DNA from: Pseudoxanthomonas composti
GTDB lineage: Bacteria > Pseudomonadota > Gammaproteobacteria > Xanthomonadales > Xanthomonadaceae
Length of the DNA: 64,000 nucleotides
Direction of reading: 5' to 3'
Assembly: GCF_004122095.1 (NCBI RefSeq)
Contig: NZ_SAWZ01000011.1
Coordinates: 62,001 to 126,000, forward strand
The notes below the pieces were generated by a model, which was not told the origin of the DNA, made no database searches, and worked only from the letters and a program-made list of their open reading frames with translations. The position numbers and the translations under genes were made by a program. Shown here in pieces: positions 9,403 through 18,574 of this stretch (the first letter of the stretch is position 1; every line of letters starts with the position of its first letter).

Positions 9403-10806
9403 TCAGAGCACTTCCGAGGCGTAATCAGCCAGGCGCGAGCGCTCGCCGCGACGCAGGGTGACGTGCGCGCTGTGCGCCCAGCCCTTGAAGCGGTCCACCG
9501 CGTAGGTCAGGCCCGAGGTGGTCTCGGTCAGGTACGGGGTGTCGATCTGCTCCACATTGCCCAGGCAGACGATCTTGGTGCCCGGGCCGGCGCGGGTGAT
9601 CAGCGTCTTCATCTGCTTGGGCGTGAGGTTCTGCGCCTCGTCCAGGATCAGGTAGCGCGAAAGGAAGGTGCGGCCACGCATGAAGTTCATCGAGCGGATC
9701 TTGATGCGGCTGGCCAGCAGGTCGTTGGTGGCCGCCCGGCCCCAGGCGCCGCCTTCCTGGTTGTGCGTGAGCACTTCCAGGTTGTCGGTCAGCGCGCCCA
9801 TCCACGGGGTCATCTTTTCTTCCTCGGTGCCGGGCAGGAAGCCGATGTCCTCGCCGACGCTGACCGTGGCGCGGGTCATGATGATCTCGCGATAGCGCTG
9901 CTGGTCCATGGTCTGCGCCAGGCCCGCGGCCAATGCCAGCAGGGTCTTGCCGGTGCCGGCCGTGCCCAGCAGGCTGACGAAATCCACGTCGGGGTCCATC
10001 AGCGCATTGAGCGCGAAGTTCTGCTCCCGGTTGCGCGCGCTGATGCCCCACACCGCGTGCTGGCCGCTGCGGTAGTCGTTGACCAGGGTCAGGGTGGCGC
10101 GGCCGTCGGGCTGCACCTTGACCACCTTCAGTTCCACCTCGTCCTCGCCAGGCAGGTAGAGATACTGGTTGGGGTGCCACGCTTCTTCCGGGCCGCTGGC
10201 GATCTCGTAGCTGGTATGGCCGCTCTTGTCGGTCCAGGATTTCAGGTCGCGCTCGTGGCGGTTCCAGAAGTCCTCCGGCAGCTCGGTGGCGCCGGTGAAC
10301 AGCAGCGAGAAATCGTCCAGCGCGCGGTCGTTCTCGTAATCCTCGGCGGGCAGGCCGCTGATGGAAGCCTTGATGCGCAGGTTGATGTCCTTGGACACCA
10401 GGATCACCGGCGTGCCGGGGTTCTCCTCGACCAGGGCCAGCACCGAGGCCAGGATCTTGTTGTCCGGCGCGACATTGCCGAAAGTGCGGCCGGGCTCGAT
10501 CGGTGTGACCTGGAAGTACAGCTTGCCGATGGCATTGGCGCGCTTGAGCTGCAGGCCCTGCGGGTGCGAGAGCGGGATGCCGGCCTGGATCGCCTCGGCG
10601 CCGGCCCCGACGATCAGCTCGTTGAGGAAGCGGCTGACCTGGCGCGCGTTGCGCGAGACTTCAGAGGTGCCTTTCTTGGCGTTGTCCAGCTCTTCGATGA
10701 CCTGCATCGGCAGGAAGACATCGTGTTCCTCGAACTTGAACAGGGCGGTCGGGTCGTGCATCAGCACGTTGGTGTCCAGCACGTAGATGCGCTTGCCTCG
10801 GGTCAT
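9403..10806 (-). CDS. PhoH-family ATPase with N-terminal PIN domain
   Basis: 467 residues from the second of two adjacent ATG codons (10809 and 10806); AGGA spacing favours the inner one. The first about 130 residues are a PIN domain beginning YVLDTNVLMHDP, with conserved acids in EELDNAKKG and VSKDINLRIKA. The C-terminal half is the PhoH ATPase: Walker A GTAGTGKT (about 257-264) and Walker B RYLILDEAQNLTP. This is the PhoH2-type arrangement, which in studied actinobacterial proteins couples RNA unwinding to RNase activity; here the role is inferred from that. Cytoplasmic. The gene stands alone, downstream of and in the same direction as the bcp gene, 97 bases apart. Confidence 0.92.
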   Translation of the reverse strand: MTRGKRIYVLDTNVLMHDPTALFKFEEHDVFLPMQVIEELDNAKKGTSEVSRNARQVSRFLNELIVGAGAEAIQAGIPLSHPQGLQLKRANAIGKLYFQVTPIEPGRTFGNVAPDNKILASVLALVEENPGTPVILVSKDINLRIKASISGLPAEDYENDRALDDFSLLFTGATELPEDFWNRHERDLKSWTDKSGHTSYEIASGPEEAWHPNQYLYLPGEDEVELKVVKVQPDGRATLTLVNDYRSGQHAVWGISARNREQNFALNALMDPDVDFVSLLGTAGTGKTLLALAAGLAQTMDQQRYREIIMTRATVSVGEDIGFLPGTEEEKMTPWMGALTDNLEVLTHNQEGGAWGRAATNDLLASRIKIRSMNFMRGRTFLSRYLILDEAQNLTPKQMKTLITRAGPGTKIVCLGNVEQIDTPYLTETTSGLTYAVDRFKGWAHSAHVTLRRGERSRLADYASEVL

Positions 10807-10903
10807 CATGATTTCCTGTGTGTGGACGAACAGACAGACGAACAGCAGCAGGCCGCCACGACCCGCGGGGCGGGATGGCGACCTGTGAGGAACGACGGGG
10901 GCT

Positions 10904-11377
10904 TCACTGCGAAATGGCGGCCTTCAGCGCATCGAGCACGGCCTGGGCGTGTCCGGGCACCTTGACCTTGCGCCACTGCGCCACGATGCGCGCCTCGGGC
11001 GAGATCAGGAACGTACTGCGCTCGATGCCCAGCACCGTGCGCCCGTACATGTTCTTTTCCTTGATCACCTCCAACGCCGTGCACAGCTTCTCGTCGGCGT
11101 CGCTGATCAGCGGGAAGTTGAAGCCCTGCTTGGCGCAGAAGTTGTCGTGGGACTTCACCGAGTCGCGCGAGACGCCGAAGACGCTGGCGCCCAGCTGCTC
11201 GAACTGCGGCAGCAAGGCATTGAACTCGATGCCTTCGGTGGTGCAGCCCGGCGTGCTGTCCTTGGGATAGAAATACAGCACGACCCAACGACCAGCCTGC
11301 TCGGCAAGCGTGGTGGTCTGCCCGCCGGACAGGGCCAGCGGCAGCTTGAGCGTGGCGGCTGACAGCTTCTCGCTCAT
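10904..11377 (-). CDS. bcp: Thioredoxin-dependent peroxiredoxin Bcp (PrxQ)
   Basis: 157 residues. The peroxidatic cysteine is Cys45 in DSTPGCTTEG. The cysteine five residues later that E. coli Bcp uses is absent; instead Cys81 lies in SHDNFCAKQG. This matches the Xylella fastidiosa arrangement, in which a distant cysteine (Cys83 there) resolves the sulfenic acid, so it should be an atypical two-cysteine enzyme. It reduces hydrogen and organic peroxides with electrons from thioredoxin in the cytoplasm. Other conserved elements are YFYPKDSTPGC and GVSRDS. It follows the gcvR-like gene, which lies about 100 bases upstream on the same strand, a pairing common in gammaproteobacteria. Confidence 0.93.
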   Translation of the reverse strand: MSEKLSAATLKLPLALSGGQTTTLAEQAGRWVVLYFYPKDSTPGCTTEGIEFNALLPQFEQLGASVFGVSRDSVKSHDNFCAKQGFNFPLISDADEKLCTALEVIKEKNMYGRTVLGIERSTFLISPEARIVAQWRKVKVPGHAQAVLDALKAAISQ

Positions 11378-11481
11378 CGGTCTCCTCCCATGGCAGCCAG
11401 GACCCTGGCGCGCACGCCGATGACTGCGGTGTTGGAGCGATCAGGCAAGCGCACGTGGTCCATTCGGGTCCCGGTAGGCCT

Positions 11482-12042
11482 TCAGAATTTCATCGGGTCC
11501 ATGATCGCGTCCAGGTTCAGATGGTCGCAGAACTCAAGGAAGTCATCGCGCAGCGCGGCGATGTGCATGTTGGCCGGCACGCCAATGGTCACCTGCGCCG
11601 AGAACATCTCCGCGCCGGTCTGCATGGCCCGGTAGCGGGTGCTCTGCAGGTTCTCGATGGTGATGCCCTGGCGGTCGAAGAAATCGGCCAGCTGGAACAG
11701 GATGCCCGGCTTGTCGGCGGCCACCACTTCCACGATATAGGGCAGCAGATTGGTCTGCACCACCTTGGCGGCGGTGCGGTACCAGACCAGCTTCAGGCCT
11801 TCCTCGCGCTCCAGGCGCGTCATCATCGCCTCCAGCTTGGCCACCGAGTCCCAGGACCCGGTTGCCAACGCGGTCACGGACACGTCGCGGCCCACGGTGG
11901 CCAGGCGCGCGTCGACCAGGTTGCAGCCGGAATCGGAAATACGCCGCGTCACCGCCAGCAGAGGGGACTCCGGATGCGTCGTATACGCGTTGATCAGGAG
12001 GTGGTTTTCGTTCGGCGAAGGCCGGGGCGAGGTGTCGGTCAA
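11482..12042 (-). CDS. GcvR-like tandem ACT-domain regulator
   Basis: 186 residues if it starts at the TTG at 12042, which has GGAAG four bases upstream and gives the N-terminus LTDTSPRPSPNENHLL that homologues are expected to have. An ATG at 12093 is in frame but lacks a ribosome site. Two ACT-type domains are visible, the first beginning NHLLINAYTTHPESPLLAVTRRISDSGCN and the second LLPYIVEVVAADKPGILFQLADFFDRQGI. E. coli GcvR binds the activator GcvA and represses the glycine cleavage operon; here neither GcvA nor gcv genes are nearby, so the role is only inferred. It is divergent from dapA and upstream of bcp on the same strand. Confidence 0.8.
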   Translation of the reverse strand: MTDTSPRPSPNENHLLINAYTTHPESPLLAVTRRISDSGCNLVDARLATVGRDVSVTALATGSWDSVAKLEAMMTRLEREEGLKLVWYRTAAKVVQTNLLPYIVEVVAADKPGILFQLADFFDRQGITIENLQSTRYRAMQTGAEMFSAQVTIGVPANMHIAALRDDFLEFCDHLNLDAIMDPMKF

Positions 12043-12102
12043 GGTACTTCCGATGGACTGCGAGTCTGAATGGCGTCCGCGTGGGGGCGGCATGCGATGT
12101 TC

Positions 12103-12132
12103 AGCATACTTGCCCGCGGTTTCGGCCCGCAA
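12103..12132 (-). promoter_or_regulatory. Candidate promoter for the gcvR-like gene
   Basis: On the minus strand, TTGCGG (12127-12132) is separated by 18 bases from TATGCT (12103-12108). Predicted transcription would begin near 12096, giving a 54-base leader to the TTG start at 12042, or an almost leaderless message if the ATG at 12093 were used. Confidence 0.4.
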
Positions 12133-12189
12133 GTAACATCCGCAGGCCGCGCGGCACCCTCGCGCGCTTCTTCGAATCGGGACTCTCTT

Positions 12190-13098
12190 TTGTCCGTCTC
12201 AGGCTGCATTACCGCGCTGGCAACGCCTTTCACGGCGGCCGGCGACCTCGATCTGGATGCCTGGGGCCGGCTGCTGGACCTGCAGCTGGCCGGGGGCGCG
12301 CAGGCCGTGGTGGTGGCCGGCTCCACCGGCGAGGCCGCGGCGCTGGAGGACGAGGAATACCTCGCCCTGATCCACAGCGCGGTGGCGCACCTCGACGGGC
12401 GCATCCCGGTGATCGCCGGGACCGGACAGATGAATACGGCCAAGACCATCGCCCAGACCCGTCTGGCGGCCTCGGCCGGGGCGCAGCTTGCGCTGGTGGT
12501 GGTGCCGGCCTACGTGCGTCCGACCCAAGCCGGCATGGCGGCGCATTTCACCGCCGTGGCCGAGCAGGGCGGTCTGCCCGTGCTGCTCTACAACGTGCCG
12601 GGGCGGACCGGCAGCGACCTGCTGCCGGAGACGGTAGCCACCCTGGCCACCCATCCGGGCATCGTCGGCATCAAGGAAGCCCGCGCCGAGGCCGAGCGCA
12701 TGCAGGCCCTGCTGGCCTTGCGCGCGCCGGACTTCGCCGTGCTCAGTGGCGATGACGGCACCGCGCTGCGCGCGATGCTGGCCGGCGCCGACGGACTGAT
12801 CTCGGTCGGCTCCAATGCGCTGCCGCGCAGTTTCAGCCGGCTCTGCGCGCTGGCCGCCGCCGGCCATGCCGCCGAGGCTCATGCGCTGGACGCGCAGCTG
12901 GCCGCCTATCATGCATTCAACGGTGTCGAATCCAATCCGATTCCGGTCAAGGCGCTGCTGCAGCGCCTGGGGATGGGCCAGGGCCTGCGCTTGCCGTTGC
13001 TGCCCCTGTCCGCGCCCCATGTCGGCCAGGCCGATACACTTGCGGCCAAGATCGCCGTCCTCGAAGCAACCTCTGGCCGCACTCCGCTCGCGGCCTGA
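12190..13098 (+). CDS. dapA: 4-hydroxy-tetrahydrodipicolinate synthase
   Basis: 302 residues from a TTG at 12190, chosen because the protein then begins with the expected [13 protein letters not shown]; a longer frame from 12070 reads into unrelated sequence. DapA condenses pyruvate with aspartate semialdehyde in lysine and diaminopimelate synthesis. The Schiff-base lysine is in [15 protein letters not shown], the tyrosine of the proton relay in [10 protein letters not shown], and the substrate loop reads GSTGEAAAL, with serine where E. coli has the first of two threonines. [12 protein letters not shown] keeps the second of the paired tyrosines. Followed 17 bases later by a BamC-like lipoprotein gene, the same order as dapA-bamC in E. 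coli. A weak GGGA lies upstream of the start. Confidence 0.92.
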   Translation: MSVSGCITALATPFTAAGDLDLDAWGRLLDLQLAGGAQAVVVAGSTGEAAALEDEEYLALIHSAVAHLDGRIPVIAGTGQMNTAKTIAQTRLAASAGAQLALVVVPAYVRPTQAGMAAHFTAVAEQGGLPVLLYNVPGRTGSDLLPETVATLATHPGIVGIKEARAEAERMQALLALRAPDFAVLSGDDGTALRAMLAGADGLISVGSNALPRSFSRLCALAAAGHAAEAHALDAQLAAYHAFNGVESNPIPVKALLQRLGMGQGLRLPLLPLSAPHVGQADTLAAKIAVLEATSGRTPLAA

Positions 13099-13115
13099 AC
13101 TGGAGAACTGATTAC

Positions 13116-13625
13116 ATGCGTGCATCCCGTGTCACCCGTCCCCTCGCGCTCGTGCTGCTGGCATCGGCTGTGGTTGCTGCCTCGGGCTGCAGCTGGTTTC
13201 GCAAGGGGCCGCGCGGCGACTACGCGCTGAGCCCCGAGCAGCGCCCGCTGGAAGTGCCGCCGGATCTGAATCTCCCGTCCACCGCTGGCGCCATGCAGAT
13301 CCCGCCGCCGGCCACGGCCCAGCCGGCCGCTGGCGCGACCGCGCCGTCGGGCGTGGGTTTCAACATCGCCAACGGCACGCGCGATGAAGTGTTCGCGCGC
13401 GTGGGCTCGGCGCTGGAGGAACTGGAAGGCGTGCAGATCGCCAGCAAGGCCCAGCTGCTGGGCACCTACGACGTGGCCTACGAGGGCGCCAACTTCCTGG
13501 TGCGCATCAGCGCGGCCGGCTCCGGCGCCTACGTCTCGGCGGTCGACCCGCGCGGCACGCCGGCCACCGGCGCGGCTCCGAACAAGCTGATGGCCGAGCT
13601 GAAGCAGGCACTCGGCGGCGGCTGA
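13116..13625 (+). CDS. BamC-like outer-membrane lipoprotein, short form
   Basis: 169 residues. The signal peptide ends in a lipobox, VVAASGC, with the lipidated cysteine near residue 25. The following RPLEVPPDLNLPS is the extended BamC-type N-terminal motif that in E. coli wraps around BamD. After a proline/alanine linker there is a single small domain (about 85-160), whereas E. coli BamC has two helix-grip domains in about 344 residues. Its place directly behind dapA is the E. coli dapA-nlpB/bamC order. I infer a reduced accessory subunit of the outer-membrane barrel assembly complex; the similarity is mostly in the N-terminal motif, so function is moderately certain. GGAG precedes the ATG, and a strong terminator follows. 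Confidence 0.75.
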   Translation: MRASRVTRPLALVLLASAVVAASGCSWFRKGPRGDYALSPEQRPLEVPPDLNLPSTAGAMQIPPPATAQPAAGATAPSGVGFNIANGTRDEVFARVGSALEELEGVQIASKAQLLGTYDVAYEGANFLVRISAAGSGAYVSAVDPRGTPATGAAPNKLMAELKQALGGG

Positions 13626-13649
13626 GTTTCGCCCGGTCGGTCTGAAGGG

Positions 13650-13679
13650 AGGGCGCCGCATCGGCGCCCTTCTTTTTTT
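13650..13679 (+). terminator. Rho-independent terminator of the dapA-bamC-like operon
   Basis: AGGGCGCCG (13650-13658) pairs perfectly with CGGCGCCCT (13662-13670) around a three-base loop and runs straight into TTCTTTTTTT. Confidence 0.93.
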
Positions 13680-14137
13680 GTACTTCTGTCCAATGGGTGA
13701 AGCGCCGCGACCGCGTTGCCGCTTCGCAAGGGCGACCGGTTGATCGCACTCTGATCGACCTATCATCCCCGGCTGACTGAAGGCACTTCAGAAGAACCCA
13801 CGTCGGCGTCATCGAGTCGAACGCGCCACCTGTGGGAGCGGCTTTAGCCGCGAAGGGGCCTTCCCGGGAAAGCCTCTTCGCGGCTAAAGCCGCTCCGATA
13901 GAAGCTGCTCTCTCAGAAGTTGCTCAGGATGCACTTGGGGATCACGCCAGATGACGCTGCGCTGCTCGGCTGCCACACCGTCGCGGCACCGGGGGTCTGG
14001 ATGCTCGGCGAAGTCGGCTTGTCCAGAACACGCGCACGCGATCAGCAGGGAACATCCCTGCGTGCGATCGAAACGGTTTTGTCAGGAAAGGTGGGTCTCT
14101 GCCCGCCGCATGAAGCCAGACCTGACGAGACGCTCGC
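13680..14137. other. Gene-poor gap holding a REP-like palindrome
   Basis: About 460 bases between the dapA-operon terminator and fdxA. The repeat at 13832-13896 is the only recognisable structure. Frames crossing 13920-14510 on the plus strand mainly read the antisense of fdxA and have no supporting motif. Confidence 0.5.
13832..13896. repeat. REP-like palindrome, copy 2
   Basis: A perfect 21-bp inverted repeat (13835-13855 with 13876-13896) separated by 20 bases. Each arm contains GCGGCTTTAGCCGC, itself palindromic. It shares the GTGGGAGCGGC lead, the GCCGCGAAG core and the spacer ending GGGAAAGCCTCTTCGCGGCT with the copy at 4483-4568. A further, badly eroded relative may begin at 38732. 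Confidence 0.8.
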
Positions 14138-14461
14138 TCAGCGCTCCAGCAGCGGCAGCTTGCCGGTCTTGCCTTCCCACTCGCCGGCATCGGCCATGGG
14201 CTCCTTGCGCACGGTGATCACCGGCCAGGACTTGGACAGTTCCGCATTGAGTTCGACAAAGGCTTCCTGGCCTGCGGGCACGTCGTCCTCGGGGAAGATG
14301 GCGCCGATCGGGCATTCCGGCTCGCACAGGGTGCAGTCGATGCACTCGTCCGGATCGATCACCAGGAAGTTGGGGCCTTCATGGAAGCAGTCCACCGGGC
14401 ACACCTCGACGCAGTCGGTGTACTTGCACTTGATGCAGTTCTCGGTGACGACGAAGGGCAT
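14138..14461 (-). CDS. fdxA: Seven-iron ferredoxin FdxA
   Basis: 107 residues from ATG at 14461 with AAGGAA upstream, the family's usual length. [26 protein letters not shown] holds the modified cysteine pattern of the 3Fe-4S cluster, and [16 protein letters not shown] holds the 4Fe-4S ligands. The long C-terminal extension ([16 protein letters not shown] and beyond) is typical of the Azotobacter/Pseudomonas 3Fe-4S/4Fe-4S type. A soluble cytoplasmic electron carrier; its partner is not evident from the neighbours. It lies downstream of the tRNA-Glu gene on the same strand, about 200 bases away. Confidence 0.95.
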   Translation of the reverse strand: MPFVVTENCIKCKYTDCVEVCPVDCFHEGPNFLVIDPDECIDCTLCEPECPIGAIFPEDDVPAGQEAFVELNAELSKSWPVITVRKEPMADAGEWEGKTGKLPLLER

Positions 14462-14666
14462 GGACTTGAGTTCCTTGGAGCGATTGCCTGGACGCGGCGC
14501 GGGAGTGTAATCCAGCAATGGGCTGCGCTGCGTCGGCTGGCCTTCACGCCCAATCGGTCTCCTTCGGCGCGGGACAGCCTGCTGTCGGCAGGTGGGACCT
14601 GCCATGCCGCGATCGTTGGAGAGGCCTGCGTGTGCAGGCAGGGTGTTCTGCGTGCTGACCAGAAGC

Positions 14667-14741
14667 TGGCGCTCCCTAGGGGACTCGAACCCCTGTTTTA
14701 GCCTTGAGAGGGCCACGTCCTAACCACTAGACGAAGGGAGC
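14667..14741 (-). tRNA. tRNA-Glu (anticodon CTC)
   Basis: The minus strand folds as a complete tRNA: acceptor GCTCCCT/AGGGAGC, D arm GTCTAGTGGTTAGGAC, anticodon stem TGGCC/GGCTA around loop CTCTCAA (anticodon CTC), variable AAAC, T arm AGGGG TTCGAGT CCCCT, discriminator G and an encoded CCA at 14667-14669. The body closely follows E. coli tRNA-Glu. It reads GAG codons. Confidence 0.96.
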
Positions 14742-14770
14742 GTACTTGGTCGCGTCTGGCGCAGCGCATT

Positions 14771-14799
14771 AGTATAGGCGGCCAACCTGTCGCGGGCAA
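14771..14799 (-). promoter_or_regulatory. Promoter of tRNA-Glu
   Basis: On the minus strand TTGCCC (14794-14799), a 17-base spacer and TATACT (14771-14776) form a near-consensus housekeeping promoter. The start point would be near 14764, about 23 bases before the mature tRNA end. Confidence 0.75.
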
Positions 14800-14919
14800 T
14801 ACGGATGGCGGCAGAAAATGTCGCCGCCTTGCCACGCGGGTGCGGCCGGTGCCTGAAAGGCTGCATGATCCCCCCGGGCGGGGCATGACGCTGACAGGCC
14901 CCGGCTGGCAAGCAACAAG

Positions 14920-16326
14920 ATGCTCGCCACGTTCTACCCTGCCATCCAACCTGCGACACTGTTCAAGTTCTATACGGAAGCCGCCGTCATCGCATCGTTC
15001 GTTACACCCATCATCGTCCCGCGGGATCAGCACACCATCTCGCGCAAGGCCATCAGCCCCAACGCCCTGCGCGTGCTGTATCGGTTGCGCGACGCCGGCT
15101 TCGGTGCCTATCTCGTCGGCGGCGCGGTCCGCGACCTGCTGCTGGGCGTGACGCCCAAGGATTTCGACGTGGCCACCGACGCCACGCCCGAGCAGGTCAA
15201 ACAGCTGTTCCGCAATTGCCGCCTGATCGGCCGACGTTTCCGCCTGGCGCACGTGGTCTTCGGCCAGGAGATCATCGAGGTCGCCACCTTCCGCGCCAAC
15301 AGCGATGACGGCAGCGGCGACCGCGAGCTGCACGAGGACGGCCGGCTGCTGCGCGACAACGTCTACGGCACCATCGAGGACGACGCGGTCCGCCGCGACT
15401 TCACCGCCAACGCGCTGTACTACGCCATCGAGGATTTCTCCGTTCGCGACTACTGCGGCGGCTTCGAGGACGTGATGGCGCGCCGGATGAAGCTGATCGG
15501 CGAGCCCGAGGCGCGCTATCGCGAGGACCCGGTCCGCATGCTGCGCGCGGTGCGCCTGTCGGCCAAGCTGGGCTTCACCATCGATGGCCCCACGGCCGAG
15601 CCGATTGCCCGCCTGGCGCCCCTGCTGTCCGAGGCCGCGCCGGCGCGGCTGTTCGAGGAGATCCTCAAGCTGTTCCTGTCCGGCCATGCCGTGGCCAGCT
15701 TCGAGACCCTGGAGGCCTATGGCCTGCTGCCGGCGCTGTTGCCGGAAACCGCGGCGGCCCTGGCATCCAACCGCAGCGGTGCGCTGCGCCGGATGGTGCT
15801 GCAAGGCCTGGCCGGCACCGATCATCGCGTGGCCCACGACGAACCGGTCTCGCCGGCGTTCCTGTTCGCGCTGCTGCTGTGGCCCGCGTATTGCCGCGCG
15901 TTGATCGGGCTGCAGGCCCAGGGCGTGCAGGCCGAGGAGGCGCAGCGCCGCGCCGCCGACCGCGTGACCCTGCACCAGCTGGAGACGGTGGCGCTGCCGC
16001 GCCGGTTCTCGGTGCCGATGCAGGAAATCTGGCTGTTGCAGGCGCGCTTCTCGCAGCGGCAGAAGCGTCGCGTGTTCCGCCTGATGGCGCATCCGCGCTT
16101 CCGCGCCGCCTATGATTTCCTGGTCCTGCGCATGACCGCCTCGGACGAGCACGCCGCCGACGTGGCCTTCTGGCGCGAGGCGCAGACCCAGTCCGGCGAT
16201 GAACTGGCCGCCGCGCTCGGCGCGCCGACGCCGCCGGACAGCTATAGCGACAGCGATGTGGAGCCGTCCAAGCGGCGCCGTCGCCGCCGTCGCCGCAGTG
16301 GCGCCGAAGGCCCGACGCTCGAATGA
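14920..16326 (+). CDS. pcnB: Poly(A) polymerase I
   Basis: 468 residues from the only in-frame ATG ahead of the conserved region; ribosome site is poor, and homologues may start nearer FVTPIIVPRDQHTISRKAIS. The nucleotidyltransferase core reads AYLVGGAVRDLLLGVTPKDFDVATDA, with the two catalytic aspartates in KDFDVATD and the third acid in EIIEVATFR. RRDFTANALYY, RMLRAVRLSAKLGF and the RNA-binding region follow. The C-terminus is a very basic run of arginines (about 449-458), usual for PcnB. It adds 3' poly(A) tails that promote RNA decay. First gene of a tightly packed run: its stop overlaps folK as ATGA. Confidence 0.93.
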   Translation: MLATFYPAIQPATLFKFYTEAAVIASFVTPIIVPRDQHTISRKAISPNALRVLYRLRDAGFGAYLVGGAVRDLLLGVTPKDFDVATDATPEQVKQLFRNCRLIGRRFRLAHVVFGQEIIEVATFRANSDDGSGDRELHEDGRLLRDNVYGTIEDDAVRRDFTANALYYAIEDFSVRDYCGGFEDVMARRMKLIGEPEARYREDPVRMLRAVRLSAKLGFTIDGPTAEPIARLAPLLSEAAPARLFEEILKLFLSGHAVASFETLEAYGLLPALLPETAAALASNRSGALRRMVLQGLAGTDHRVAHDEPVSPAFLFALLLWPAYCRALIGLQAQGVQAEEAQRRAADRVTLHQLETVALPRRFSVPMQEIWLLQARFSQRQKRRVFRLMAHPRFRAAYDFLVLRMTASDEHAADVAFWREAQTQSGDELAAALGAPTPPDSYSDSDVEPSKRRRRRRRRSGAEGPTLE

Positions 16327-16835
16327 GTCGCCGGTCCGTCGCCTACGTGGGCCTGGGTGGCAACGTGGGCGATAGCGGCAGGATCCTGTGCGAGGCGTTC
16401 GAGGCGATCGATGGCCTGGACCAGACGCGGCTGATCGCACGATCCAGCCTGTATCGCACCCCGGCCTGGGGTCTGCAGGCGCAGCCGGATTTCCTCAATG
16501 CCGTGGCACAGGTCGAGACGGCGTTGTCGCCAGGCGCGCTGCTGGAGGCCTTGCTGGAGATCGAGCGTCGCTTCGGGCGCAACCGCGCCGAAGAGGTGCG
16601 CTGGGGTCCGCGCACGCTGGACCTGGACCTGCTGCTGTACGAGCAGGTGGTGCTGAAGCTACCGGCGCTGACGCTGCCGCATCCGCGCCTGGCCGAGCGC
16701 GCCTTCGCGCTGGCACCCCTGGTCGAGATCGCCCCGCAGCTCATCATCCCCGGCGTCGGCGCAGCACGGGATGCACTGTCGCGTCTGCCGATCTCGGACA
16801 TCCAGCGCCTATCGGAGGATAATGCGCAGCCATGA
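16323..16835 (+). CDS. folK: HPPK, 2-amino-4-hydroxy-6-hydroxymethyldihydropteridine diphosphokinase
   Basis: 170 residues. [15 protein letters not shown] is the family start, and the signature [32 protein letters not shown] contains the paired aspartates that bind magnesium. [23 protein letters not shown] C-terminal residues are present. It transfers diphosphate from ATP to 6-hydroxymethyldihydropterin in folate synthesis, in the cytoplasm. Overlaps pcnB and panB by four bases each, so the three are likely translationally coupled. Confidence 0.95.
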   Translation: MSRRSVAYVGLGGNVGDSGRILCEAFEAIDGLDQTRLIARSSLYRTPAWGLQAQPDFLNAVAQVETALSPGALLEALLEIERRFGRNRAEEVRWGPRTLDLDLLLYEQVVLKLPALTLPHPRLAERAFALAPLVEIAPQLIIPGVGAARDALSRLPISDIQRLSEDNAQP

Positions 16836-17644
16836 GTACCCAAGCCGATAGCAAGCCCTGGACCGTGCCCGCGCTGGCCCAGGCCAAGCGCGATGGCCGC
16901 AAGCTGGTGATGTTGACCTGCTACGACCACGGCTTCGCGCGCACGCTCGATGCCAACGGCGTGGACCTGATCCTGATCGGCGACTCCCTGGGCATGGTGG
17001 TGCAGGGGCATGATTCGACCCTGCCGGTCACGGTGGAGGACATGGTCTATCACACGCGGATCGTCGCCCGTGGCCTGCAGCGTGCGCTGCTGGTCTCGGA
17101 CCTGTCCTTCCAGTCCGATGCCACCCCCGAACGCGCCTTGGATGCAGCCACACGCCTGCTGCAGGCCGGGGCGGAGATGGTCAAGCTGGAGGGCGCCGGC
17201 CACAAGCTGGAGGTCATCCGCTTCCTGGCCGAGCGCGACATCCCGGTGTGCTCGCACCTTGGGCTGACGCCGCAATCGGTGTTGGCCTTCGGCGGCTATC
17301 GCGTGCAGGGGCGCGAGGACGCGGCCGCGGCCAAGCTGCTGGCCGATGCCAAGGCGGTGGTCGAGGCCGGCGCGTCGCTGCTGGTGCTGGAGTGCGTGCC
17401 CTCGGCGCTGGCCGAGAAGATCACCGCGGCGGTGGTGGTGCCCACCATCGGCATTGGCGCCGGCCCACACTGCGATGGCCAGGTGCTGGTTCTGCACGAC
17501 TTCCTGGGCCTGGACAGCGGGCACCGCCGGCCGAAGTTCGTCAAGGATTTCCTGGGCGAGGGCGGTTCGGTGGCCGGCGCGGTGCGCGCCTACGCCGAGG
17601 CCGTGCGCGCCGGCAGCTTTCCCGCGGCCGAACATTCCTACTGA
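16832..17644 (+). CDS. panB: Ketopantoate hydroxymethyltransferase
   Basis: 270 residues. [39 protein letters not shown] (metal-binding aspartate) and [14 protein letters not shown] are diagnostic, with the catalytic glutamate region [14 protein letters not shown] and the closing [21 protein letters not shown]. It makes ketopantoate from ketoisovalerate and methylenetetrahydrofolate, the first step of pantothenate synthesis. Start overlaps folK by four bases; panC follows after 29 bases. The folate gene upstream and this folate-using enzyme share a transcript. Confidence 0.96.
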   Translation: MSTQADSKPWTVPALAQAKRDGRKLVMLTCYDHGFARTLDANGVDLILIGDSLGMVVQGHDSTLPVTVEDMVYHTRIVARGLQRALLVSDLSFQSDATPERALDAATRLLQAGAEMVKLEGAGHKLEVIRFLAERDIPVCSHLGLTPQSVLAFGGYRVQGREDAAAAKLLADAKAVVEAGASLLVLECVPSALAEKITAAVVVPTIGIGAGPHCDGQVLVLHDFLGLDSGHRRPKFVKDFLGEGGSVAGAVRAYAEAVRAGSFPAAEHSY

Positions 17645-17673
17645 GCGCCGAAGGCGTTCTTCGAGAAACCGAC

Positions 17674-18516
17674 ATGATCGAGAAGTTGAGCGAGCTGGCC
17701 GCGCTGCGAGCGCGTGTGTCCGAGTGGAAACGCCAGGGCTTGCGCGTGGGCTTCGTGCCGACGATGGGCAACCTGCACGCCGGGCACTACTCGCTGGTGG
17801 AACTGGCGCGCCAGCACGCCGATCGCGTGGTCTCCAGCGTGTTCGTCAACCCGACCCAGTTCGGCCCGAACGAGGACTACACCCGCTATCCGCGCACGCC
17901 CGATGCCGACATGGCCGGGCTGGAGGCGGCCGGCTGCGACGTGCTGTGGCTGCCGACGGTCGAGTCCATGTACCCATTCGGCGTGGAGCTGGCGGCCAAG
18001 GTCCACGTACCCGGCGTAAGCGGGGTACTGGAAGGCGCTTGCCGGCCCGGGCATTTCGATGGGGTCTGCACGGTGGTCAGCCGCCTGTTCAACCAGGTCC
18101 AGCCCGACGTGGCCGCCTTCGGCAAGAAGGACTACCAGCAGCTTGCGGTGATCCGGCAGATGGTCACCGACCTGGCCTTTCCCATCCAGATCATCGGTGG
18201 CGACATCGTTCGTGAAGACGATGGCCTGGCGATGAGTTCGCGCAATCAGTACCTGTCGGCGCAGCTGCGCCCGCAGGCGGCGCAGATCCGCAAGGTGCTG
18301 CTGCAGATGCAGGCCGGCCTGGCCGCGGGGCAGCCGCGCACGCGGGTCGAGACCGAAGCGGGCCAGCGCCTGGATGCGGCGGGCTTCGTGACCGACTACG
18401 CCGTGATCCGCCGTCCGGACCTGTCCGAGCCCGCCGAAGATGAACCCGGCGCGCGGGTGGCCTTGATTGCGGCCCGCCTCGGCACCACCCGTCTGATCGA
18501 CAACCTCGAATTCTGA
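17674..18516 (+). CDS. panC: Pantothenate synthetase
   Basis: 280 residues from ATG at 17674. [14 protein letters not shown] carries the HxGH nucleotidyl-transfer motif, [20 protein letters not shown] binds pantoate, [16 protein letters not shown] and [10 protein letters not shown] complete the ATP site. It joins pantoate and beta-alanine via pantoyl adenylate. Next in line after panB; panD, which makes the beta-alanine, follows 58 bases later. Confidence 0.96.
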   Translation: MIEKLSELAALRARVSEWKRQGLRVGFVPTMGNLHAGHYSLVELARQHADRVVSSVFVNPTQFGPNEDYTRYPRTPDADMAGLEAAGCDVLWLPTVESMYPFGVELAAKVHVPGVSGVLEGACRPGHFDGVCTVVSRLFNQVQPDVAAFGKKDYQQLAVIRQMVTDLAFPIQIIGGDIVREDDGLAMSSRNQYLSAQLRPQAAQIRKVLLQMQAGLAAGQPRTRVETEAGQRLDAAGFVTDYAVIRRPDLSEPAEDEPGARVALIAARLGTTRLIDNLEF

Positions 18517-18574
18517 TGGTCCGGCCCCAGGGGCTGTAACATCCCGCCTTTATTCTTTTGCCAGTACCGCCGTC

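Noticed and set aside
13920..14510. 196-residue plus-strand frame over fdxA
   Set aside because: Mostly reverse complement of fdxA; no protein features.
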